In this document: positions 1 to 7,878 of the stretch, in pieces
Numbering within the stretch: the first letter of the stretch is position 1
Layout of the letters: each line of letters begins with the position of its first letter
DNA from: Streptomyces spiroverticillatus
GTDB lineage: Bacteria > Actinomycetota > Actinomycetes > Streptomycetales > Streptomycetaceae
Assembly: GCA_014650415.1 (NCBI GenBank)
Contig: BMUX01000001.1
Location: 372,001-436,000, forward strand
Direction of reading: 5' to 3'
Length of the DNA: 64,000 nt
The notes under the pieces: model-generated
What the model saw: the letters and a program-made list of their open reading frames with translations, nothing else
What the model was told of the DNA's origin: nothing
The model's database searches: none
Position numbers and translations under genes: made by a program

Positions 1-2
1 CG

Positions 3-755
3 GCCAAGCTGACCGCGCACCTGCGCTCCCCCGCCGTACAGGCGTCCCTGGCGACGGCCACCCTGCGCCGCCCGGTGACGGGAGCCCCCGCGCAGGACGC
101 CGGGGAGCGCCGCCGCGAACTTCCCCTGCCCGCCACCCGCGCGGTCGCCGACGGACTGCTCGCCTCGTACGAGAACGTGCTGCGCCGCCCCTCGCGCACG
201 GTGTACGTGCTGGACACGTCGGCCTCGATGGGCGGCGACCGGCTCGACCGGCTCAAGCAGGCCCTCGACCGTCTGATCGGGAAGCCCGACTCGGCGCTGG
301 GCCGCCGCTTCCGGGACCGGGAGGAGGTGACGCTGTTGCCGTTCGGCTCGGAGGTGAAGCGGGTCGTACGCCACACGGTCGACCCGGCCCGGCCCGCTCT
401 CGCGCTCGACGCGCTCCGCACGGAGGCCGCCGGCCTGACCGCCCGGGGCGGCACGGCCATCTACAGCAGCCTGCGTGAGGCGTACGAACGCATCGGCACC
501 CCGGGGGACGCCCTCACCACCATCGTCCTGATGACGGACGGCGCGAACACGGCGGGCGCCTCCGAGGCGGACTTCGACGCCTACCATGCGGCACTGCCGC
601 CGAACCGGCGCGTCACACCGGTGTTCGCGATCCGCTTCGGGGACTCCAACATGACGGAACTGAGCCACATCGCGGGGCTCACCGGCGGACGTCTCTTCGA
701 CGCGACGAAGGGTTCGCTGGACGAGGCTTTCGAGGAGATCCGTGGCTACCAATAG
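3..755 (+). CDS. VWA-domain protein, C-terminal part (5' end outside window)
   Basis: The frame is open from the first bases of the window, so the gene starts upstream and only about 250 C-terminal residues are seen. The first ~25 residues look like the tail of a substrate-binding-protein domain. A von Willebrand factor A domain follows: its metal-ion-dependent adhesion site is complete, with DTSAS (DxSxS), a Thr in ARGGTAIYSS and the Asp of LMTDG. Actinobacterial proteins of this build are usually membrane-anchored substrate-binding/VWA fusions of unknown ligand. The stop codon overlaps the next gene by 14 nt, so the two are probably translated together. The fold is certain; the role is unknown. 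Confidence 0.85.
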   Translation, partial: AKLTAHLRSPAVQASLATATLRRPVTGAPAQDAGERRRELPLPATRAVADGLLASYENVLRRPSRTVYVLDTSASMGGDRLDRLKQALDRLIGKPDSALGRRFRDREEVTLLPFGSEVKRVVRHTVDPARPALALDALRTEAAGLTARGGTAIYSSLREAYERIGTPGDALTTIVLMTDGANTAGASEADFDAYHAALPPNRRVTPVFAIRFGDSNMTELSHIAGLTGGRLFDATKGSLDEAFEEIRGYQ

Positions 756-1329
756 GGTCCTGGGCTACCTGGAGTCCCGGAAGAACCTCGCCGGGTGCGG
801 GGCCGGGCTGGCCGGCCTCGCGCTCACCTTCACCGGCGCGGCGGGGGCGTACTGGCCGCTGGTGGTGGCCGGGCTGTACGGGGCGGGGGCGCTGGTGGCG
901 CCGCCGGAGCGGGTGGAGGTGCCGGGGTTCGGGGAGGAGGGGTCCGCGCTTCTGCGGGAGGACTTCGACCGGCTGCGTGCGTACGTGACCTCGGTGACGC
1001 CCGACCTGCCGCCCGTACCGGCGCGGAAGCTGGCGGAGCTCGTCGGGCTGCTCGACGCGCTGCTGGCCCACGGGGGCTGGGACCGCGACCCGGAGTCCCT
1101 GCACATCCTGGGGCGGGCGGTACGGGAGGACGTGCCGGAGGCGGTGGACACGTATCTCGGGGCGCGGTGGTGGACGAAGTGGACGCCGGGCGGGGGCGAG
1201 TCGCCGGAGAAGCACGTGGTGCGCCAACTGGCCTTGATCCTGCGGGATGTTCGGGGGGTCGCGGAGGGGCTGCGGGAGGTGGAGGGGATGCGGCAGGAGT
1301 CCTTGACCCGGTACCTGGAGGAGCGCTAG
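742..1329 (+). CDS. Membrane protein of unknown function, partner of the VWA gene
   Basis: 195 residues from a GTG start lying inside the 3' end of the VWA gene. Residues ~15-55 form two hydrophobic segments (a membrane hairpin). The remaining ~140 residues are soluble, charged and predicted helical, with a Trp-rich stretch (ARWWTKW) near residue 140. No enzyme motif is visible. The 14-nt overlap with the VWA gene argues for joint function, perhaps as the membrane anchor of a metal-dependent adhesion or chaperone complex; that is inference. A strong hairpin terminator follows the stop. Confidence 0.8.
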   Translation: MATNRVLGYLESRKNLAGCGAGLAGLALTFTGAAGAYWPLVVAGLYGAGALVAPPERVEVPGFGEEGSALLREDFDRLRAYVTSVTPDLPPVPARKLAELVGLLDALLAHGGWDRDPESLHILGRAVREDVPEAVDTYLGARWWTKWTPGGGESPEKHVVRQLALILRDVRGVAEGLREVEGMRQESLTRYLEER

Positions 1330-1346
1330 GCGTTCGGAAAAGGGGT

Positions 1347-1376
1347 GGCCCCCGACGCCTGGAGACGTCGGGGGCC
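1347..1376. terminator. Hairpin terminator between convergent genes
   Basis: Perfect 11-bp inverted repeat (1347-1357 with 1366-1376) around an 8-nt loop, 17 nt after the stop of the upstream membrane-protein gene. It can end transcription from both sides. Confidence 0.85.
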
Positions 1377-1448
1377 GTGCCGCGGCTCGTTCGAGGGATC
1401 CCACTGGTCAGGGCGGTGTCGTGACGATCCGAGTGCGGCTCCCCCACG

Positions 1449-1486
1449 CTCGGCCCTCCGGGTGTTCGTGCACCCGGGAGGCCGAG
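1449..1486 (-). terminator. Imperfect hairpin downstream of pckG
   Basis: Sixteen-nt arms (1449-1464 and 1471-1486) pair with one small mismatch zone around a 6-nt loop. It lies 59 nt beyond the pckG stop codon, the position expected for that gene's terminator. Confidence 0.7.
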
Positions 1487-1544
1487 CGAGGGGGCTGGGC
1501 CGGAGCCGGGGAACAGGCCGGCTCCGACCACGTATCAGGGGGGA

Positions 1545-3377
1545 CTAGCCGAGGCGCTGGACCAGCGCGCGGTACTCGTCCCACAGTTCCTTCGGCGCGT
1601 GGTCGCCGAAGGTGTTGAGGTGCTCGGGGACCAGGGCGGCCTCCTCGCGCCAGGCTTCCTTGTCGACCGTGAGCAGGAAGTCGAGGTCGGCCTCGGGGAG
1701 GTCCAGACCGTCCGTGTCGAGGGCCTCCTTGGTCGGGAGGATGCCGATGGGGGTCTCGACGCCCTCGGCCTTGCCCTCCAGGCGCTCGACGATCCACTTC
1801 AGGACGCGGCTGTTCTCGCCGAAGCCGGGCCACACGAACTTGCCCGCGTCGTTCTTGCGGAACCAGTTCACGTAGTAGATCTTCGGGAGCTTCGCCTGGT
1901 CCTTGTCCGCGCCGACCTTGACCCAGTGGTTCATGTAGTCGCCCATGTTGTAGCCGCAGAACGGCAGCATGGCGAACGGGTCGCGGCGCAGCTCGCCGAC
2001 CTTGCCCTCGGCGGCGGCGGTCTTCTCGGAGGCGACGTTGGCTCCGAGGAAGACGCCGTGCTGCCAGTCGAAGGACTCGGTGACCAGCGGGACGGCGGTG
2101 GCGCGGCGGCCGCCGAAGAGGATGGCCGAGATCGGCACGCCCTTCGGGTCCTCCCACTCCGGCGCGATGATCGGGCACTGCCCGGCCGGGACGGTGAAGC
2201 GGGCGTTCGGGTGGGCGGCGGGCGTGCCGGACTCGGGGGTCCAGTCGTTGCCCTTCCAGTCGGTGAGGTGGGCCGGAGCCTCCTCCGTCATGCCCTCCCA
2301 CCAGACGTCGTTGTCGTCGGTGAGGGCGACGTTGGTGAAGACGGAGTTGCCCCACATGGTCTTCATGGCGTTGGCGTTGGTGTGCTCGCCGGTGCCGGGC
2401 GCGACGCCGAAGAAACCGGCCTCCGGGTTGATCGCGTACAGCCGGCCGTCCTCGCCGAACCGCATCCAGGCGATGTCGTCGCCGATGGTCTCGACGGTCC
2501 AGCCGGAGATCGTGGGCTCCAGCATGGCGAGGTTGGTCTTGCCGCAGGCGGACGGGAAGGCGGCGGCCACGTACTTGGACTCACCCTGCGGGGGCGTGAG
2601 CTTGAGGATGAGCATGTGCTCGGCCAGCCAGCCCTCGTCGCGGGCCATGACGGACGCGATGCGCAGGGCGTAGCACTTCTTGCCGAGCAGGGCGTTGCCG
2701 CCGTAGCCCGAGCCGTAGGACCAGATCTCGCGGTCCTCGGGGAAGTGCGAGATGTACTTGGTGGAGTTGCACGGCCACGGGACGTCGGCCTCACCCTCCT
2801 GGAGGGGGGCGCCGAGGGTGTGGACGGCCTTCACGAAGAAGCCGTCGGTGCCCAGCTCGTCCAAGACGTGCTGGCCCATCCGGGTCATGGTGCGCATGGA
2901 GACGGCGACGTACGCCGAGTCGGTGATCTCGACGCCGATCGCGGACAGCGGCGAGCCGACCGGGCCCATGCAGAAGGGGACGACGTACATCGTGCGGCCG
3001 CGCATGGAGCCGCGGAAGATGCCCTCCCGGCCGTCCTTGCCCTGGAACAGCTCCCGCATTTCCGCCGGGGCCTTCCAGTGGTTCGTCGGACCCGCGTCCT
3101 CTTCCTTCTCGGAGCAGATGAAGGTGCGGTCCTCCACCCGGGCGACGTCGGAGGGGTCGGAGGCGGCGTAGTAGGAGTTCGGGCGCTTGATCTCGTCGAG
3201 CTTCTTGAACGTGCCCTTGGCGACGAGCTCCTCGCAGAGCCGCTCGTACTCGGCCTCGGAACCGTCGCACCACACGACACGGTCGGGCTCGGTGAGGGCT
3301 GCGATCTCGTCTACCCAGGAGACGAGCTCCTGGTGGTTGGTGGGGACGGTGGTGGGAGCCGCGATGTCGCGCGCCAC
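1545..3377 (-). CDS. pckG: Phosphoenolpyruvate carboxykinase (GTP)
   Basis: 610 residues, the usual size of the GTP-dependent family. The enzyme converts oxaloacetate + GTP to PEP + GDP + CO2, the first committed step of gluconeogenesis, in the cytosol. The family P-loop FPSACGKTN is at residues 274-282, with the catalytic Cys at 278. The second metal/nucleotide loop [10 protein letters not shown] follows at about 296-305. The GTG start at 3377 is preceded by a clear AAGGAG six bases upstream. It is a monocistronic unit ending in a hairpin. Upstream lies a 254-nt divergent region shared with the PAQR gene. Identification is secure. Confidence 0.98.
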   Translation of the reverse strand: MARDIAAPTTVPTNHQELVSWVDEIAALTEPDRVVWCDGSEAEYERLCEELVAKGTFKKLDEIKRPNSYYAASDPSDVARVEDRTFICSEKEEDAGPTNHWKAPAEMRELFQGKDGREGIFRGSMRGRTMYVVPFCMGPVGSPLSAIGVEITDSAYVAVSMRTMTRMGQHVLDELGTDGFFVKAVHTLGAPLQEGEADVPWPCNSTKYISHFPEDREIWSYGSGYGGNALLGKKCYALRIASVMARDEGWLAEHMLILKLTPPQGESKYVAAAFPSACGKTNLAMLEPTISGWTVETIGDDIAWMRFGEDGRLYAINPEAGFFGVAPGTGEHTNANAMKTMWGNSVFTNVALTDDNDVWWEGMTEEAPAHLTDWKGNDWTPESGTPAAHPNARFTVPAGQCPIIAPEWEDPKGVPISAILFGGRRATAVPLVTESFDWQHGVFLGANVASEKTAAAEGKVGELRRDPFAMLPFCGYNMGDYMNHWVKVGADKDQAKLPKIYYVNWFRKNDAGKFVWPGFGENSRVLKWIVERLEGKAEGVETPIGILPTKEALDTDGLDLPEADLDFLLTVDKEAWREEAALVPEHLNTFGDHAPKELWDEYRALVQRLG

Positions 3378-3541
3378 GATTGCTCCTTGATGAGGGGTTT
3401 GTGTTTTGTTGCCCCGTGGGGGCTGCGACCCGGATGCTTCACACGTTTTTCTTTGGAACAGTCCCTCTGGCGCTCATCCGGTGCCGACCGCACTCATTTG
3501 ATCATCCCGGTGCACCGCCCATCTGTCCAGGGGGCCGCACA

Positions 3542-3592
3542 CGTGAGCATCGCCACTCCTCACAATCCCCTCATGCGTGAGCATCGCCACTC
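3542..3592. promoter_or_regulatory. 17-nt direct repeat in the pckG/PAQR divergent region
   Basis: cgtgagcatcgccactc occurs exactly twice, at 3542-3558 and 3576-3592, with a start-to-start distance of 34 nt (close to three helical turns). It lies 40-90 nt before the PAQR start codon and may be a regulator binding site. A TAGCAT hexamer at 3619-3624 could be a -10 element, but no good -35 was found. Confidence 0.45.
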
Positions 3593-3631
3593 GTAGCCAG
3601 AACTTACGGAACCGTAGGTAGCATTCGGGTC

Positions 3632-4306
3632 ATGACGTCGCATGCCGTGCCCGCCCAGGTCACCGAGATCGTCCCGCCCCCGATAAAGCCGAGAATGCGC
3701 GGCTGGCTGCACGCCGGCATGTTCCCCGCCGTGCTGGTTGCGGGCATCGCGCTGATCGCGCTCGCCGACTCCACCAGCGCCCGCGTCGCGTGCACGGTCT
3801 TCGTCCTGACCGCCTGCATGCTCTTCGGGGTCAGCGCCGTCTACCACCGGGGCACCTGGGGCCGGCGGGGTGAGGCGGTCCTGCGCCGCCTCGACCACGC
3901 GAACATCTTCCTGATCATCGCGGGCACCTACACCCCGCTGACCGTCCTGCTGCTGCCCGAGTCCACCGGCACCACCCTGCTGTGGGCGATCTGGGCGGCG
4001 GCCGGTGCGGGCATCGCCTTCCGGGTCTTCTGGGTCGGCGCCCCGCGCTGGCTCTACACCCCCTGCTACATCGCGATGGGCTGGGCCGCCGTCTTCTTCC
4101 TGCCCGACTTCATGCGGGCCGGCGGCATCGCGGTGCTGGTGCTGGTGGTCGTCGGCGGACTGCTCTACAGCGCGGGCGGCGTGATCTACGGGCTCAAGCG
4201 CCCCAACCCGTCACCGGCGTGGTTCGGCTTCCACGAGGTCTTCCACTCCCTCACCCTCGCCGCCTTCGTCGCGCACTACACGGCGATCTCGCTGGTGGCC
4301 TATTAG
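3632..4306 (+). CDS. Hemolysin III / PAQR family membrane protein
   Basis: 224 residues with seven predicted membrane segments, matching the TrhA/YqfA branch of the PAQR superfamily. The metal-site signatures are present: S-x3-YHRG (SAVYHRG) after the second segment, the LDHANIF motif in segment three, and HEVFH with a final HYTA motif near the C-terminus. In PAQR proteins these Ser/His/Asp residues hold a zinc ion in the membrane. Bacterial members have been linked to membrane-lipid homeostasis; haemolysis is a historical name. ATG start at 3632, divergent from pckG. Confidence 0.93.
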   Translation: MTSHAVPAQVTEIVPPPIKPRMRGWLHAGMFPAVLVAGIALIALADSTSARVACTVFVLTACMLFGVSAVYHRGTWGRRGEAVLRRLDHANIFLIIAGTYTPLTVLLLPESTGTTLLWAIWAAAGAGIAFRVFWVGAPRWLYTPCYIAMGWAAVFFLPDFMRAGGIAVLVLVVVGGLLYSAGGVIYGLKRPNPSPAWFGFHEVFHSLTLAAFVAHYTAISLVAY

Positions 4307-4504
4307 GCCCCCGGCCGGGACCTGACCCGTCCCCCGCCCGTGCAGCCTCAGTGGCCGTGGCCTCGACGCCGCGGCCACTTGCCATGCCAGGACTCCCACG
4401 GCCATCAGCACCACCGCCACGACGGCCGCCGCCCCCAGGGTCAGAAAAGCCAGTACGCACAGCACCGCCATCACCGCGGTCAGCACGTTCATGAATCTCT
4501 TCAT
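4211..4504 (-). CDS. Putative small membrane protein antisense to the PAQR 3' end
   Basis: 97-residue frame. The first ~45 residues form a good hydrophobic region (two short membrane helices, residues ~4-22 and 25-43), and the rest is Arg-rich and low in complexity. The ATG at 4504 has a strong GGAAGGGGGAGG just upstream, the main argument that it is real. The last ~32 codons overlap the end of the PAQR gene on the other strand, so the true protein may be shorter or the C-terminal composition simply reflects antisense reading. No family recognised. Confidence 0.45.
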   Translation of the reverse strand: MKRFMNVLTAVMAVLCVLAFLTLGAAAVVAVVLMAVGVLAWQVAAASRPRPLRLHGRGTGQVPAGGLIGHQRDRRVVRDEGGEGEGVEDLVEAEPRR

Positions 4505-4633
4505 GCCTCCCCCTTCCTCTATCACTCCGCACATCTGTCGTCATTTCACGGACAGTTCGGCTACCCACAACACACGGTGACATGCGGCACTGACAATGGC
4601 CCCGGCCGCCAAAGATCCGCCAATGCGCGGAAG

Positions 4634-5290
4634 ATGGCCGACAATGACGCCATGGCCGCCCCACACACCCCACCCGTCACCTCCGACACCCGCCCCGGCC
4701 TGCGCGAACGCAAAAAGATCAAGACGCGCCTGGAGATTCGCCGGGCGACTTTCCGCCTGGTGTCGGCCCAGGGGTGGGAGGCCACGACGGTCGACCAGAT
4801 CGCCGAGGAGGCCGAGGTCTCGCCGAGCACGGTGATCCGCTACTTCCCGGTGAAGGAGGACATCGTCCTGCCCGACGAGTACGACCCGGTGATGGAGGGC
4901 GCGCTGCGCCAGCGCCCGGCGGACGAGCCCCTGCTGGAGTCGGTGCGGGCCGTGGTGACCGAGGCGATGCGGCGCTCGCTGGACGAGGAGCCGGACGAGG
5001 TGCTGCTGCGCACCCGGCTGATGCTGGAAGTGCCTGCCGTACGGGCCCGGATCGTGGAGAGCGTGGGCGTCACCAGCAGGATGCTGTGCCGGGTGATCGC
5101 CGAGCGGACCGGGCGGGACGCGGGCGAGCTGGAGGTGCGGATCTTCGCGACGGGGCTGCTGGCGGCCGTGCTGGAGACGACGCTGTACTGGGCCGAGCGC
5201 GGCCAGCGGGACGACCTGGTGGGGCTGATCGACCGGATGCTGCGGACGTTCGAGGGGGGCCTCACCCGTATCGACCGGCTCGACGGCTGA
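4634..5290 (+). CDS. TetR/AcrR family transcriptional regulator
   Basis: 218 residues from the ATG at 4634. A second in-frame ATG at 4652 is equally possible because neither has a clear ribosome site. Residues ~25-75 are the TetR DNA-binding domain, ending in the recognition helix context VSPSTVIRYFPVKED. The C-terminal ligand domain is helical and resembles the actinobacterial regulators with a TetR_C_17-like tail. The TGACAATG motif occurs upstream (4591) and GACAATG again near the start, which might be autoregulatory half-sites. No adjacent exporter, so the target and ligand are unknown. Confidence 0.9.
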   Translation: MADNDAMAAPHTPPVTSDTRPGLRERKKIKTRLEIRRATFRLVSAQGWEATTVDQIAEEAEVSPSTVIRYFPVKEDIVLPDEYDPVMEGALRQRPADEPLLESVRAVVTEAMRRSLDEEPDEVLLRTRLMLEVPAVRARIVESVGVTSRMLCRVIAERTGRDAGELEVRIFATGLLAAVLETTLYWAERGQRDDLVGLIDRMLRTFEGGLTRIDRLDG

Positions 5291-5349
5291 GGCGACCGAG
5301 GCGGCTGAAACGGCTGAGACCCCCCTCGCTTTCCGTGGGACCCGTGGGG

Positions 5350-7878
5350 CTAGTGGTGAGGCTTGGCCTCCGGTGGGTTCGCAGCCGAGGGCTCCGCGGC
5401 CGGCGGCTTCTTGGTCAGGACCGGTTTCGTACCCGGCACCCACCCCCTGAAGTCGCCCTTCCCGCACGCCACTCCGTCACCGTTGCGGTCCAGGCCGTGC
5501 CGGTCGCGCCGGGCCTCCAGCGGCCCGTACCCCTTGGACTTCAGCCAGTCGCAGCGGTCGGCGACCGGCTTGGTGAGCTTCGGGAAGTTCCACGGGACGC
5601 AGGTGCTCACCGTGCCGTACGCGTGGTCGCAGCCGTCGTAGCCGTCCGCGAGGGTGACGCCCTTGGGGGCGCTCTTCGGGCCCGCCGGGGCGCTGGGCGC
5701 CTTCGGGGCGGCGGTCAGCTCGTCGGCGTAACTCTGCACACGAGCGGCGGCGACCTGGCCCTGCGGGCCGATGCGCACCCACTTGGAGACGGACGGGACG
5801 CCCTTGGCGTCGACCACGGACAGCATGTACCAGCCGGGCGGGGCCAGGTTGGGGTTGCTGGTGAGGGAGAGGTCGACGGTGTTGCCGTCGACGGTCATCG
5901 GCAGGTCGACGTACCGCTGGTTGGGGTCGGAGGAGTGGGTGACGGCGGCCGGGCGGATCAGGCTCGCCTTCACCACGGGGGTGTCGACGGTGATGCGCTG
6001 GTTGGTGCCGTACGCCCAGGACTGCGAGGCCACCGACGTGATCTGCGGACGCGCGCCCTTGAAGAGGTACGGCGGCTTGTAGATCGAGACGCGCTGGTCG
6101 AAGGAGCCGTCGCCGGGGTTGTCGCCGATGCTCAGGACGCGGCCGTCGGGCAGCAGCGTCGAGGAGGAGTGGTAGGTGCGCGGGACCGGGTCGGAGGCGA
6201 GCGGCCGGCCGAAGGTGTTGGTGGCCGGGTCGTACATCGAGGCCGAGAAGACGGGGTCCTCGCGGTACGTGTGCAGGGCGCCGCCGGTCTCCAGGACCTT
6301 GCCGTCGGGGAGGATCACGGTCGACAGGTAGACCTTGCCCTCCTCGCCCTTCTGCTTGGTGCCGTCCTTGTAGACGCCCTGCGGGAGGTCGGGGCCGGGC
6401 TTGTACGCGGGGGCGTCCGCCTTGAGGTCGATGAGGTCGACGAGGCGGTGCGCGTCGGGGGCGACCGTGTGGTTGCCGCCGCCCGCGGTGAGCACCTTCT
6501 GGTCCTGGGCGGGCGGCAGCAGGAGGGAAGCGGACTGGTCGCGTTCGTCCTTCTTCCGCAGGCCGGGGACGTCGGTGATGGTGTTGTTGTCGTAGTCGTA
6601 GAGGGAGGCGCCGGTGCCGGGCAGGCCGGGGCCGAAGGTGTGGCTGCCGCTGTAGAAGAGGCGGCCGTCCTGGAGCAGGATCATCGCCGGGTACAGGCCC
6701 CAGAAGGCCCAGGACTGCTTGGCCTGGCCCATGGGGAGCCACTTGTTCTGGGCGAAGGAGAAGTGCTCGTTGACGACGGTGCCCGAGGAGTCCTCGCCCA
6801 GGCCGCCGAGGGCGAGCACGTCGCCGTTGCCGAGCGCGGTGGCGGAGGGGTACCAGTGGCCGGAGAGCAGGTCGTTGGTCTTGACGTACTTGTTGGTGGC
6901 CGGGTCGAAGATGTAGCTGGTCTTCAGGCCCTTGTAGCCGACCGTGCCGTCGGCGGACGCGTAGTCCTTGTTGCCGCCGACCACCAGCACACGCCCGTCC
7001 GGGAGTTGGACGTGGCCCGCGCAGAAGAAGTCCTCGGGGGTCGGGATGTCGGTGTAGGTGTTCGCCACCGGGTCGTAGACGGAGGTCTTGAAGGTGCCCG
7101 CCCTGAAGGCGTCCCGGTCGTTGCCGGAACCGGCGATGAGCAGGACCTTCCCGGTGTGCAGGAGGACGGAGTGGATGGCGCGCACCGGGGACGGTGCGCT
7201 CTGCACGGTCCACTCGCCCTTGCACTCGGGGCCCGTGCCGCCCGCCTTGCAGGGGTCGTCGGGCGGCTCGGGGACGGTGGCGTCGGCCATCGCGTAGTCG
7301 TCGGTGGTGAGCGAACCGACGCCGTAGAGGGCGGCGCCCCAGGTGATCTGGTCGGTGTTCGCCGGGATCTGCGGCGTACGGACTTCCTCGTGGGTGTACG
7401 CCTGGACCTTCGGCAGCGTCTTGACGTCGGTCCAGAACACCCAGCCGGCGGTCTTGTCGTGCCGGAAGAGGGTCAGCGCCACGTCCGGGGAGGTCGACTT
7501 GTACCAGAGGGACAGGTCGTACTGGTGGCCCTCGACGACCTTCGGCGCGCAGGCGTTCTCCAGCATCATCGTCTTGCGGTCGCCGTCGGCGCGGCGGGCG
7601 AGGTCGATGCGGACGGCGCGGCTGCCGCTGTGGGCGTCGGCGGTGACGGCATAGGTGAAGTCGTTGTCGCCCCAGCCGGATTTCTCGAAGCACTGCGGGA
7701 ACTGTGTGGCCGCGTCGAGCGTTTCCAGACCAGGGTTGGTGATCAGATTCGCCGCGGCTCTGGCGGGAGACACGGCGAGCGGGGCCAGTCCGACGCCCGC
7801 GGCGAGCAGGGCAAGCAGCATGAAAATTGAACGAGTTGAAATGCGGGTGGAGCTTCCGGTGGGTCTCTTCCGTCTCAT
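5350..7878 (-). CDS. Secreted kelch radical copper oxidase (galactose/glyoxal oxidase type) with excalibur domain
   Basis: 842 residues. A signal peptide (about 1-43, ending ARAAA) leads to a carbohydrate-binding-like beta domain (~44-205), then kelch repeats (~225-600), a DUF1929-type C-terminal domain (~608-710), and a Cys-rich excalibur calcium-binding motif (DRNGDGVAC) at the end. All ligands of the copper/tyrosyl-cysteine radical site are visible: Cys286 (FFCAG), Tyr343 (HWYPS), Tyr569-His570 (TYHS) and His648 (THSS). The family oxidises primary alcohols or aldehydes to give H2O2. The ATG overlaps the stop of the upstream glycosyltransferase by 4 nt, with an AGGGGGAA ribosome site. The partner glycosyltransferases suggest a glycan substrate, as for GlxA. 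Confidence 0.93.
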   Translation of the reverse strand: MRRKRPTGSSTRISTRSIFMLLALLAAGVGLAPLAVSPARAAANLITNPGLETLDAATQFPQCFEKSGWGDNDFTYAVTADAHSGSRAVRIDLARRADGDRKTMMLENACAPKVVEGHQYDLSLWYKSTSPDVALTLFRHDKTAGWVFWTDVKTLPKVQAYTHEEVRTPQIPANTDQITWGAALYGVGSLTTDDYAMADATVPEPPDDPCKAGGTGPECKGEWTVQSAPSPVRAIHSVLLHTGKVLLIAGSGNDRDAFRAGTFKTSVYDPVANTYTDIPTPEDFFCAGHVQLPDGRVLVVGGNKDYASADGTVGYKGLKTSYIFDPATNKYVKTNDLLSGHWYPSATALGNGDVLALGGLGEDSSGTVVNEHFSFAQNKWLPMGQAKQSWAFWGLYPAMILLQDGRLFYSGSHTFGPGLPGTGASLYDYDNNTITDVPGLRKKDERDQSASLLLPPAQDQKVLTAGGGNHTVAPDAHRLVDLIDLKADAPAYKPGPDLPQGVYKDGTKQKGEEGKVYLSTVILPDGKVLETGGALHTYREDPVFSASMYDPATNTFGRPLASDPVPRTYHSSSTLLPDGRVLSIGDNPGDGSFDQRVSIYKPPYLFKGARPQITSVASQSWAYGTNQRITVDTPVVKASLIRPAAVTHSSDPNQRYVDLPMTVDGNTVDLSLTSNPNLAPPGWYMLSVVDAKGVPSVSKWVRIGPQGQVAAARVQSYADELTAAPKAPSAPAGPKSAPKGVTLADGYDGCDHAYGTVSTCVPWNFPKLTKPVADRCDWLKSKGYGPLEARRDRHGLDRNGDGVACGKGDFRGWVPGTKPVLTKKPPAAEPSAANPPEAKPHH

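Noticed and set aside
1599-3596. 665-residue frame antisense to pckG
   Set aside because: It is the mirror of a clear enzyme gene; its composition (long Gly/Val/Asp/Arg runs) is that of reverse reading of GC-rich codons.
4774-7830. 1018-residue frame through the TetR and copper-oxidase genes
   Set aside because: It crosses two well-identified genes in other frames and has no domain.
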